The notes under the pieces: generated by a model
The model's database searches: none
Told to the model about the DNA's origin: nothing
What the model saw: the letters and a program-made list of their open reading frames with translations, nothing else
Translations under genes and position numbers: made by a program
In this document: positions 25,901-37,696 of the stretch, one piece after another
How positions within the stretch are numbered: the first letter of the stretch is position 1
Layout of the letters: every line of letters begins with the position of its first letter
Source: Physcomitrium patens
Lineage: Eukaryota > Streptophyta > Bryopsida > Funariales > Funariaceae
Length of the DNA stretch: 64,000 bases
Assembly: GCF_000002425.4 (NCBI RefSeq)
Contig: NC_037261.1
Location: 841,528 to 905,527, forward strand
Reading direction: 5' to 3'

Positions 25901-27492
25901 TTTGTACTTTTTTATGTTACTTTTACGTTTACGTTTTGGTTGGTTTTCCTGTGAACGTGGAGCAGGAGCAGCGCTGGCAGGCTGGCTTTTCAAAGGGAGG
26001 CGGAGTCTCTCCTTCCCTCGCTCGCTCTCGCTCTCACTCTGCTGCTCCGCCAGACGACGCTAGAAGATCACCTGCTCGCCTTCGGAGTCCATTCAAGGCC
26101 TCTCCTCCGCACTCCTCCTCCTGAGTGTGTCGCACAGCTTCTTCTGCTTGTTCCTGCAGCTGCGAGGTGCTCTTACGCTTGTGCTTCGTTCTGCTTTTTA
26201 TTTTTTTCGTTTCTTCTTTGAACTCTTATTGGCTACGGTTGACGACGTTTGATGCGTTTTTGATGGAGTTTAGAGGGAACGATCTTGGATCCCGTGCTTC
26301 TTGTGCTCTGTTTCCTCTGTCCTTGATCTTCTGTGTGTTGGTGCATTTCGTCTCGGGAGAATGGTGCGTTAGGGTCGGTTGAAATTTGTGGTACTGGCTG
26401 TGTTTTTTTTTCGTCCTTCGTTTTATATTTTGTGTTGTATTGCTTTTATTTTCCCGGTTATGAAGTTGTTGTGATCATTCGACGAATAGGTATCTGCTGT
26501 TCGGTATACGGACTTCGGGGATCGACATCGAGCTTTGTTTTCGTTTCTCTCCTTGATCCGTAGTGAAAAACATGTGCACTGCTTGTGACAGCACACCTTG
26601 CTGCCATTTTTTTTTTTTGCTAGTTTTTATTTAATTAGTTTATAGAAATCATATCACTCTCGGTCGCTGTTGCACTTGTGATGGTGATGTCGTGCTAAGT
26701 CAATCAAGTCTGAGTTTTGTAGTCGTTCAGGCGGATAGTTTTGGATACTTGCGATGTGTGTTGCATCCTTAGAAGCAGTCCCGCCGAGGATCAATCGAAT
26801 TTGTGGTGGACTCAGTGAAATGTAACCTCGAGTTCAGGTCCTGTGTAGAAATGAGGTTTTTATTCCATCAGCCGTAGCTCTTGTCACGAGTTTTATTACA
26901 GTCAAATGGTGTCGACGAAAATTAGATTTGTGAACTACGGCAATTGTATTCCTTTTCAGTGCTATGCATATGACAAGAGGTTGGTGTACGTGTAATTCGG
27001 AAGAGTGGTCTATTTCAGTATATACGAGATTCCTTCATTTTCAAGTAGTGGCTACTGTCCTCTCTGTGAAAGCGAGTGATAGAAGGATTATAATTAGAAA
27101 ACTCTATATAATGTAGATGGATTTGATAGTGTCCGAGATTTTATTGGCGTTCTTCTATGCGAATGTCTAAAGCGCATATCTGCGGTGGACTGACGTTACA
27201 CCCCAGACAACTGATTTTGATCACTTCAAGGCCTCAATGAGTTTCACAACTGCACTACGAGAGTATTTTTCATGGTTAATGTCATTACATCGAAAGAGTC
27301 TATTGCCTAGACAAATGTTCTCGAGCCCTAGTGGTGATAATGGATCTGTGTGATCTCACCGTATTCACAAATTGACGAGTTGGCCTGTTTTTCTTTTTCC
27401 TCGTATGAAGAATTCCTATACCACGAAGCAGTGATCAAGGGCTGAGAATCGATCCGTCTCGATTAAAGCTACTGGCTGTAGGCCAGTAAGCA
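25901..27492 (+). promoter_or_regulatory. Promoter and long leader of pyruvate kinase
   Basis: A CT-rich block at about 26010-26050 followed by GC-balanced DNA suggests the transcript starts near 25980-26050. The remaining 1.4 kb to the ATG contains many stops and short frames (26125-26563) without domains, so it is probably an untranslated exon plus a leader intron, a common arrangement in moss genes. I could not fix the intron borders. Confidence 0.45.
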
Positions 27493-29975
27493 ATGGCCAC
27501 TAAGTCCAGCATTTCGCATATTTTAGGAAACACACCTGATGATGGCCGCCTAAAAATTGCGAAAACCAAGATTATCTGCACTTTGGGGCCCAAGTCCCGG
27601 GAGGTGCCCGTTCTGGAGAAGCTGCTGAGAGCCGGCATGAATGTGGCCCGGTTCAACTTTTCTCATGGAACACACGAGTACCATCAGTACACTCTCGACA
27701 GTCTGCGACAGGCCTGCATTAACACGCAAACGATGTGTGCGGTTCTTCTGGATACCAAGGTATAGAGCTTTCCTCGACGTGTCTTTAGATGGATGCAAGT
27801 TTATGAGTTTGAAGTGCTGGCGACTTGTAACTATCTAGATGGAGAGGTGCTTGGAACCTGGGTAGGCACTTGAAATTTTTATCTTGATGCACAGCCTACG
27901 AGTGCATATAATAATAATAATAATAATAGTTAAGATATTAGTGTTTTCATATTCGCTTTATTCACCAGCACTCAACATGATCTGAACCTCTTGTTGGTGT
28001 TCTTAACACGTTTAACGTTGTTAATCATGATAGGGTCCCGAGATTAGAACAGGGCAGCTTGCAGCTGGTAAACCCATTCAACTTGTGCGTGGTAAGGAGA
28101 TCTGGATCACTACTGACTACAATCACTTGGGAGACGAGAACATGATTGCCATGAGCTACCCAAAGCTTCCAGTAGATGTGAAGGCTGGAGACACCATCTT
28201 GTGCTCCGATGGTACCATTACTTTGCTGGTTCTTGAGTGCGACGCCGAGAAGGGCTTAGTGAAGTGCCGATGCGAGAACACAGCCATGCTGGGGGAGAAG
28301 AAAAACGTGAACTTGCCGGGAATCATTGTGGATTTGCCGACAATCACGCCGAAGGATATCGATGACATCTTGAATTGGGGCGTGCCAAATAAGATCGATT
28401 TTATTGCAGCGTCCTTCGTGCGCAAGGGGTCAGACCTGATAGAAATCAAGAAGTTGTTAGGAGAGGCATCCAAGTCGATTCACATAATTTCAAAAGTAAG
28501 CACCTTCATGCTACTGAAGTTTTGAGAAGCTGTTTATGTCTTTTTTCACATTTCCGGAAAGCCTTGTTTTACATTGTTACTTCCAGCTTTCTGTGTCTAG
28601 TGATGGCTTCTGGGCTGCTGAACTTTGTTAAACGTGTATCTTTGTGCAAAATCAACATTCCGACCAATCTCTTGTCGTGATATTTCTGAAACCGTAGAAA
28701 AATTAACAATGTGTCCCAACCCTGCCTTAATTATTTTGAAGGTCGAGAACCAGGAAGGTCTGGTCAACTTCGACGATATATTGAAAGAGACGGATGGAGT
28801 CATGGTGGCCAGAGGTGACCTGGGTATGGAGATTCCAACAGAAAAGATCTTTCTGGCGCAGAAGATGATGATCTACAAGTGCAACTCTGCAGGAAAGCCG
28901 GTGGTGACCGCGACACAGATGCTGGAGTCGATGATCAAGTCTCCTCGGCCGACTCGTGCCGAAGCGACAGATGTGGCAAACGCTGTGCTGGATGGGACAG
29001 ATGCTGTGATGCTGAGTGGAGAGACAGCAAATGGCTTGTACCCTGAGCTAGCAGTAAGTTCTTTGTTTAGCCAGGCCTATAGTCGAGCTGGCGTGCACGA
29101 TTGTTACCTTTGATTCTAAAGCTTTTAATGAGGACACACTTCAGAGGCTGACAAGGCTTGATCGGAATACCTCGTGCAGGTGGCAGTGATGTCCCAGATC
29201 TGCCAGGAGGCTGAGGCTTCTTTGGATTATGCATCTATTTTCAAGGAGACAATGAAGTCTGTTCCTCTGCCTATGAGTCCGTTGGAGAGTTTGGCCTCCT
29301 CTGCTGTGCGAACTGCGAACAAAGTGTGTGCCTCTCTTATCATTGTGCTGACTCGCGGAGGTACTACTGCCCGACTTGTGGCGAAGTATCGGCCATGTGT
29401 GCCAATTCTTTCAGTGGCAGTTCCCGTAATGACAACAGATAGTCTGACCTGGACTTGCAGCGAGGAGTCCCCAGCTCATCACAGCTTAGTGGTCAGGTAA
29501 TGTTCCTGTATGGAGTTGTTTGTGTCTAATATCTCAATGTATTTTGGATATTAGACACGTAGCTGATATGTAGGTATTGAACATTTGTTAGTATTCATTT
29601 CATCTTTAAACTTCGTTTTCGTATGCAGTCCTGTGCATTTCTTGTGAGGGATTTCTACATTTTCAAAATGGTTTGAGCGTTGGTGAAGGATTCTGTGTTT
29701 TTTTGGTAACATTGGTGGGTATTGGAACATCTGTTTTTTTTGTTGTGTGCAGGGGTTTAATTCCTCTCTTGGCGGAAGGTTCAGCAAGATCTACTGATTC
29801 GGAATCAACAGAAGTTATTCTGAATGCGGCCATCAAATACGCACTGAGGCGGAGGCTCTGTTTAGTGGGTGACTCGATCGTTGCGCTTCATCGCATTGGT
29901 GTCGGAAACGTTATCAAGATCATGGAAGTGAAGGATGTTAAGTATTACGCCAGGATGTCAACTATTCATAGATAG
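27493..29975 (+). CDS. Pyruvate kinase, cytosolic type
   Basis: It converts phosphoenolpyruvate and ADP to pyruvate and ATP, the last step of glycolysis. Five exons: 27493-27759, 28034-28495, 28742-29053, 29180-29496 and 29753-29975, giving 526 residues. The A-domain starts with [10 protein letters not shown] and [13 protein letters not shown]. The B-domain lid follows, from about residue 90, just after GPEIRTG. Catalytic and metal region text includes [12 protein letters not shown] and the helix [19 protein letters not shown]. The C-domain ends with [15 protein letters not shown] and [11 protein letters not shown]. There is no transit peptide, so it is cytosolic. The start has only 14 residues before the family core, as in plant cytosolic enzymes. 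It ends about 13 residues later than usual (after VIKIMEVK). Introns are 132-274 bp and all GT-AG. Confidence 0.95.
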
Positions 29976-32900
29976 ATTCCGTAATGAGGTATGGTGTATG
30001 TATGTTCATTTCGACATTCTCTGTTTTGGACGGGGAGTGTTACTTTTCTTTTGACAAATCATTCCCCTTGGTTTGGTAGGGGCAGGAGGGCAGTAGTACC
30101 TTCGATAAATAAACATAACGGTAATTTTAGGTTGTCACGACTCATGAACTTTGCATGCTAACCGATGGTGCCTCCCTCTAGAGGTGGTATCTAATATCTT
30201 TGTGACTTTCACGTAGTCGCTGCTGTATAATTCTTACCTCCGAATGACCTGGTCCATTGCCATCGGTTGAATCGCATCCTTGAAGACTTGGGGTCTGGTT
30301 ACTTCGAACTGACTGAGATTATTACCACACCTTCGACGTTTCTAGGGACGTAAAACCCGAGGATGAAGAAAGTCTCAGATCTTTGTAATCGGACATCGCC
30401 AGATCCCAATTGTGTTCTGAATATTGAAGATTGTTCCTTAGCATCACACGCTTTGGAATTCAAGTATCTGCACCTAAGTTAGTCCAAGCATCTACATGTG
30501 GCCTCACACAGCGAGAGTTGTCCCCACCACCAAATACCAGGCCAGAGAATGAAAGAGCATCATGCAGCAAGGGAGTGAAGGAGATTAAAAGTAGCCTCTA
30601 CAATCCTATATAAGAATATCTTTAATAGGTGCAATGCAAGATGCTCTGTTAGTTTTAATAATAATTATATGGCTTATAGGAGTTGGATCCTTTACATTGA
30701 TTTACAGTGCCATTTTATAAGTTGATTGAAGTGTGAGATTGTTAATCATACTTCTGCGTACAAAAATATTGCTTTGGTTGGTCGAAACAACTTTAGTCTG
30801 GTGTTGTGGTGTTGTGAGTGTCATCATTCGAAGAAGATCCTAGGTTGGTCAAAGAAATCAGTTGATTTGTAATCTAGCGATTTAAGATTTGTTTCAACTA
30901 CAATGATAGTTTGCTGTAGATTGGCCAGGTGTTCAACTTTTAATCTTTAGAAGTTTAAAGATTAGATTACATTGACATTTAATTATTTTCTATTGTGCAT
31001 TTGATTAAGTTCTAACTCTTAATTGAAATAAGTATGTCTCTAATATTGTAGAGCAAAGCATCTACAATATTGGAGACATACTTATTTCAATTAAGAGTTA
31101 GAACTTAATCAATTGTAGATGCTTTGCTCTCATTCTTTGACTGTTCATTTTATGTTGATTGTTTTCAATTTCAAAGTGTTATTGTTATTATGTCTCAAGC
31201 TACTCATTACTCTTATAAAATCCACAATATCTAATAGAGTAATTTTTTCTCTTCTTCTAATTCCAATTCTTTGTAGTGGGTGCCTTTTGTAGTAGGAGTT
31301 ACTTAAGAAAGCTTAAAGGTAGGCATTCTTTTACAACATGTGTAATATTCCAACAACAATAATATCTAGTAGACAAAAATCTAAAATCAATCAACATTTG
31401 TTTTGGTTTGATTTTTTGGTTTCTTTGTAATGGATATTATAACTCTAATTAATGAGCTTTAATTATTTTTTAATTGATGGCAATAAAAGAGTAGAAATAA
31501 AAACTACCCAAGTTTTTTTTTTCTTCTTTTAGAGAGGTTCTAAGGTTGTTTTTTAAAAATTTGCTTGCTAATTTTTTAAAAGTATTTAGATTTGTTTTTA
31601 TAATTACAATCTATGTTAGAAGGCACATGTGTTGTTGTTTCTTTGCAAGGAAAATAGAATTTATATTTGTATTTTATTCTTAAAGTGCACAAATACCATA
31701 GGTGCTTTATAGCTTCTTTGCAATCTTAACACATAATTTTTATAAAAAAAAGTATCTTAAATTGGGATTCTTTTAATAATATAAGCATAAATTATTTTTG
31801 TTTAGAAGTAAAGAAACCGTTGTTTAAAGATAGGTTGAAGAGATTTGCCTTTTATAAATTTGGCAATCTTAACAAACTTACCAAAATAGTTTATTTTATG
31901 AATAATTTTATTAGTGTTAACTCGAATAGGATAATTTAGACTGTGATTTACTAAATTTCCATAGATCTTAGATTATTCCAAGAGGATGACCTTTCTTTTG
32001 CTTGCTTTATTAGGATCAATTTCCTTTAGCATTTGTCCACTACAATGTCTTTTATAATTGTATCTTCTCTTTTAGATGGATTGATTTGGTCTTCTTTGCT
32101 ACTTCTTTGTAGAATGTTAAGTTGAATATGTGACAATTTAAGCATTGTCTTATTTAATAGATGTATACTATTTGTCATTAGATCCACATATGGTATGCCA
32201 TTTATTTTAAATACTAAACTTATAAAACTTTACAAAAATTAAAATCCTAATTGAAAGCAATTATAGTTAAAATGATAATTAAAATTTGTTGCTTTTTATG
32301 CTAAAATTACAAAACATAAGAAGTGGACTCAATAATAAAAATATTACAACTAAACAATAATTCTAGGGTGGTTTGTTCTTTTTCTAACAACCTAAGAAAA
32401 ACCTATTTCATTGTCTTTCTTATTGATCTATGTGGATATACATATATGTAAACTTATATATATATATATATATATATGCATAGAATTCTTGCCTTTTAAT
32501 GCCTATAATTGAATTTAATGGCAACTTTGTATTATCATAAATGACTCCTAAATCCTTATATATATATATATATATATATATACATGTTTGGATGGGATAT
32601 GACAAATAGTTCTTTTTGTCAATGTCTGAAAATCTACACTTGTAAATTGGGAAGATTTGGGGTTGTACATTTCTGTGCATGCGTAATCCTTCCTGACGTT
32701 TGTTTTCTGGATCGTCCAAGCTCTGCAGAGTAGGTTCAGTTACATTCCAGGACGTGGTCTTGAGCATCTTTTGAGCAGCGATCGCGCGTCCTTTTCGTAA
32801 TTAGACGTGAGAGTGTAATGAGTGCAAATAGCTGATAGTCTCCTGATTTGTATAACCCACATTTTCTACAGCTTTAGAGAGACCTGAACAAGAGGATAAT

Positions 32901-35224
32901 TAGCACATTAATTAATTAGTTCATGGTGCTTCAGTACAGGTAGCAATTTCCATGCAACAAATGGGTTTACAACTGTAGATTTCAGCTTTACCAAACTCCG
33001 ACCGAAATTGAGTCCAGAACATGTTCTTAATAGCTCTATCATGGATCTGGCAGGATACATTTGCACCCTCTTACAGTTCCGTTTGCTGATGGTGCAGTTG
33101 TTTTGGTTGTTGAAGAATATTTCAATTGTGGTTCTTTTTTCATTGACGTCACCAATCTAGCAATGGACTAGTTACCTTATTTTAACATGAAGTAAAACCC
33201 ACCTATGCTCGCTGAACCTTTTAACATTGCACGTGTAGCAAATTCTGTTCCAGTGCTGCGGCATCCACAAAATTGACAGTGTCTTGCTCTAGGAAGATTT
33301 TACTGATTCTAGAGAATCTAACGCACATATTATATGAAACAGTTGATTCAATTCCCGTTTTCTCTTGAAATCTTTCGAGTTGAAGAGGATGTCACGTTTC
33401 TTTGCACAAGCTGTTTGCTTTGCAGATTTACACGCAGGTGAAAGAGCGGTGTCAGGGGAATCATTGTGTGTCCCACAAGTCACGTCGGTGGACTGAGTTG
33501 CAAAAGAGGAAGTTTTCTGCAGTTTCTGTGTTTGAAGGGCAGAAATATAATTGTCTGCGTGGACCACCGTCTTGTGTACATGTACATGTAGACCTTAGGA
33601 TGCATTCCTTGATCGACGTAGCAATTGTGAGCGCAAGAAATATACGCCGGTGGGAGTTATTAAAACTTAAGGAATGAAGATGATATACTCAAACTGAAGT
33701 ACTACGTTACGTATCGTCTTCTCTGAAAGATGGACTGTATTTGCTGGCCCCCTTCTATCACTGGCAGCCAGCAGATTTGGACGAGCATGACGAAGATCAG
33801 AATGCATGTCCTTTTCAAGTACGGTGCGCTTGCCTCATACCAGAAGTGGTGGATTCTAAGCAGGCTCAACGAACTAACCCATGCTGGTGGTTGCCACCAA
33901 CTTTTCAAGTCTCCGCAAAATCATACTGTTCACTTCCTAAAAGAGCCTGATGCGCACTTGTAAGTAGATTAGTATCACAGTGGATTCCCCAACTCTTCTC
34001 AATTTCACAATCAATCAAGCTCAGGCTTCAAAAGCGGTCGGCAGGTCTTTCCCTGCGTCCCCAACATTCAGATGTCGCTTTTGCTTCTCGATTGGCTGCC
34101 GCTTCAGATCTCGTGCCCGTTGTTACACTCGGTGGGCACTCTCACTGCCACTTGGGAGCACTTAGAGGGTCCATATGTGGCACCTTTGCCCCCTCCCCCC
34201 CTCGAGTTAGATGCGCACACACGAACGTCTTCAATGATCTCAGTTTGTCTATCCCTGCAGCTACTGGCCTGTTTCAATCTACTGTTGTTGTGGGTAACGG
34301 AGACAATCGCACTGGAGGTATCTTCGTTTGGTGCATTATTTTTTTGGCAAAACCTGTCTTGACCTACTCTGTCTGTCAACCTCTCAGAACTAGGACTTGT
34401 AGATGTGTGACTCTTTGTACAGACGGTTCCTTGTCTGCAAGGTCAAAGAAAGAGGATCATTCTGAGTGGCGCTGGTTGAGGTCATTTGAGGCTTTTGCTA
34501 ATGCTTTTCGGGTTGAGCGTTCAGTTTCGTTGTCTCAGAGCCTTTGTTGCCTTGAGTTATCGAGGTGAGCTTGCTTGTCGATCCGTTAGGTTCTTTGGTT
34601 CCGTACGTGTGTTTTATTTGAAGGCCTGCCTGACAAGCTCGTACTAGCAATCATTGAGTGCTGGTTTTATTTCCTCGCAGAGTTGTGTGGTGAAGAGATC
34701 CTGTGTGGGTAGGGAGAGACTGCGTATTTTTAGACTGATTGTCGTGATCTTCCTAAGTGTTCGTATTTTAGAAGGGTTTTGGATAATGGAAAACAGAAAC
34801 ACTGCACTTGGCGACGAATGTTAGCTCAGCACATGAGAGCCTTTGAAATTCCAATAGTAGGACGTCTGACTATATATAGACCTTGGACAAACTGTTTGAG
34901 GCGTGTCATCAATTACTCGAAAATAGTGGAATAGTAAGCCCTCGCTACAGTCTCAACTAGTGACCTCAGTCAGCTCATCGAAGGACTGTGGGAAGGTGTT
35001 CTGCCTTAGTAAATCAAGGACAAGTTAAGGCGGCTTCGAGAAGCTTGAAATTTGCAAGGATAATTTTTTTTCAAGAATGAATCGAACCACTTCGCACGTG
35101 TATACAGTTTTAAAGGTAGGACATCTATTTCTGCTACTTAGAAGGTTTATCTGAAGGTGGTCATCTACGCAGAGTTGGTGATCAATCGTGACAAAAAGAG
35201 GAAGACGAAGTGTGATCGTATGCC
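29976..35224. other. Intergenic spacer
   Basis: 29976-30130 is the likely pyruvate kinase 3' untranslated region (AATAAACATAA near 30108). 30600-32600 is AT-rich, with a hairpin at 31001-31112 and TA microsatellites near 32456-32477 and 32556-32581. From 33270 to 35224 composition is gene-like and open frames occur on both strands (for example 34092-34568). None shows a domain, so I treat this as promoter and leader of the gene at 35225. Confidence 0.5.
31001..31112. repeat. Near-perfect inverted repeat, 51-bp arms, 10-nt loop
   Basis: The left arm is 31001-31051, the loop AGCAAAGCAT is 31052-31061 and the right arm is 31062-31112. The arms are complementary at 50 of 51 positions; the exception would be a G-U pair in plus-strand RNA. 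An inverted copy of the loop with its flanks follows at 31113-31130 (TTGTAGATGCTTTGCTCT). Confidence 0.95.
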
Positions 35225-37079
35225 ATGGCGGCTCACGCAGTGTTAGAAGTTCCCAAGATGATGAGAGCTGTCCAGTGTTCTAGCTATGGTGGAGATGCAG
35301 AAGGTTTGGAGGTGATTCTCGATGCTGATTTAGGTCTCTTTCAAATAAAGGAATTTTGTCCACTACTCAGTATCTCTGCTCTTCTGTTTCCCACCACTTC
35401 ATCAAGGATGGGTACTTTCAAACATATCTTAATTATGACGCTGTCGATGTCATGTTGTAACGGTGCAGCATGTAGAGTTGCCAGTTCCCAAACCGGGTAG
35501 AGATGAGGTGCTTGTCAAGGTGGAAGCCTGCAGTATCAATCCCATCGATTGGAAAGTTCAGAAAGGCGCCATGAAGCCTGTTCTGCCCTACAAGTTTCCG
35601 CATGTACCAGGTAAGCCACTGAAAACCTTCAATTAAAGCGCAAAGCGTCTATGAAACAAGACATTATCCAAAACAAATCAGTACTATTCAGTTTTATGCC
35701 TACGTATGCATCCAAATGAGATCCCACTTAAGATGCATGACCATTTTTGACAAGACACGAGTAGTTTTGAAGCGTCCGTGTCATGACATGGTAATACCGG
35801 TGGCAAAAAGCTTTGGTTGATTCTCTTAGAGGGCTCTAGAAATTTATTATGAAAATAACTTACAGGGATTATTATACAAGGGTTATTTAGAAGACGTGCT
35901 TATTTGCTGCATTGCTTGAAATGGGTCTTGAGCAGGCTCAGACATTGCTGGGATGGTCATCAGCGTGGGTCCTGCTGTGACGACGTTCGTACCTGGTGAC
36001 AAAGTTGTGAGCTGTTTAGGCAGGGTCTGATCTCTTTTTCCCTTCTCGCTAGCGCCAAAATTCAGTTGGCAGTTGGGTGCGCATAGATTTGGGGGTAACC
36101 CTCATTTATTTTCTCACTTGTGGATTTAATTGACGAACAATCTATGACAGTCTTCTGTTCAGAAAAATGTTTGGTGGTTTGATGCAGGCTGGTGGAGGTC
36201 TTGCTGAATATGCACTTGCTCCAATAAGCACTTCAATCAAACGGAGACATGATGTCACACCAATCCAGGGCACTGCTTTGTTGCTTAGTGGATTTGCTGC
36301 TCTTCAAAGTGTTCGCAACTCAGGGGGGATTGACATCGAAGGGATATCTGAGGTGTCTAAGAGTCTTCTCATTAGAGCCGCATCTGGTGGAGTTGGGACC
36401 TTGGCAGTGCAGGTACTATCTCTTCTAAAGTTCTAAGAGCTTGTTGTTCTTAAAGACCAAATCTTTGACCTGACATACCCATATTTTTAAACTAAATTTT
36501 TTTATCCCTTAAAACTAGTCTTGTTTTGGCCATACTCTTGTTGTGGTGCAGATTGCGAAACTAGGAGGTGCTCATGTAACAGTAACATGCAACCCCAAGA
36601 ATTTCGACTTGCTCAAAAGCTTGGGGGCAGACGAAGTACTAGACTTCGAAGCCGCAGATGGAGGAGCTCCCCAGAGTTTCTCCGGCAAGAAGTATGATAT
36701 CATTATCAACTGTGGTCCTCATCGGCCCTTTTCCCAATACAAGTCCCAGCTAATGCGGACTGGATACGTTATCGACTTAAACCCTTCGCCAAAAGGCTTC
36801 ATGACAAGTGCCATCTGCACCTTCTCGTTGTCATAGCAGAAGTATTTCCCTTTCATGCACATACCCAATTGTTCCGACTTGTATCTTCTGTTCAATCTGT
36901 TCCATCAAAAGAAGATCAAGCCTGTAATTGACTCAACGTACCCGCTGACCAAAGCGCATGAGGCTTGGGCTAGATGTATGGAGGGAGTCGCCGTTGGGAA
37001 GATTGTGGTCACCTGCTGCGAACCCCTGCAGAGCTTACCAGGGCACCACAGTTCTCCCGTTGCAACTCCGAGGGCTTAG
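35225..37079 (+). CDS. ceQORH-type quinone oxidoreductase, interrupted by in-frame TAG
   Basis: A member of the MDR (zinc-less alcohol dehydrogenase) superfamily, closest by eye to the plant chloroplast envelope quinone oxidoreductase homologue, which reduces reactive carbonyls or quinones with NADPH. Exons: 35225-35311, 35469-35610, 35936-36024, 36188-36412 and 36552-37079. The N-terminal GroES-like domain has SINPIDWKVQKG and PGSDIAGMVISVG. The nucleotide site is AASGGVGTLAVQIAKLGGAH, followed by SLGADEVLDFE. At codon 276 (36834-36836) there is a TAG. The same frame then resumes with family text, KIKPVIDSTYPLTKAHEAWA and GKIVVTCCEP, ending at 37079. A spliced bypass would need an intron of about 30 nt, which is implausible. 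So the product is either a 275-residue truncated protein, readthrough, or a recent pseudogene. Confidence 0.8.
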
Positions 37080-37696
37080 AGGAATTCGCTTTGTACACTG
37101 ATGATTTCTAAATTCCCTGCCTATTTTGATTCTGAGCTCTTCTTTCTGTGTAGTTTCAGAATGATCCAGCCACCAACTCGTGTTGAAATGAGGTCATATT
37201 TGACGCGTTGATAAATAACTGACATACAATTGAAAAACCCCTGCGAAGTAATGTTCGTGATGGCGAGGCCTGGACTCATAATGAACCGATTGGAGGTAAA
37301 TGATCAAGGTTGTTTTTTGGTTTAACGCGCGAGCTGTTATCCCTTTAAGATTCACAGCCTGGCTAACGAGTTTGGTTGCGTTTTTTGATCTGGCATTTGG
37401 GAATAGATCATGGCAGATGTAAGGCATCTTAAGGAGAGAGCGTGTGTTAAAAATGTGCATCGCCTTCTGAACGATTTCGTACAAACATGAGAAGCAAACT
37501 TTGGTTGTGTACATGTAGTGCATTATGAGCATAAATTTCGTATGGTTGCGAGTTTACACATGGCTGGTCGAATTATCTGAACTATGTATCACTCAGAGGT
37601 ACTGACTTTTTAATGATTTTCCAGGTATCCTCCTCTCTGTATGGTTCTATTTACTCAGCACCTTACTCACTAGTTCCACTGTAGTTAATAACCTCA
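37080..37696. other. Tail-to-tail gap between convergent genes
   Basis: 617 bp separate the oxidoreductase stop from the stop of the minus-strand heparanase-like gene. It holds presumably both 3' untranslated regions. I see no other feature. Confidence 0.6.

Noticed and set aside
31001-31112. Calling the hairpin a miRNA gene
   Set aside because: Perfect long arms and the extra inverted loop copy fit a template switch better; no promoter or small-RNA evidence is visible.
34092-34568. Plus-strand open frame of 158 codons
   Set aside because: No domain, no splice partner and competing open frames on both strands; more likely leader DNA of the oxidoreductase gene.
36810-36839. A 30-nt intron that would remove the TAG in the oxidoreductase gene
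   Set aside because: Far shorter than any intron here and below the practical minimum for plant splicing.
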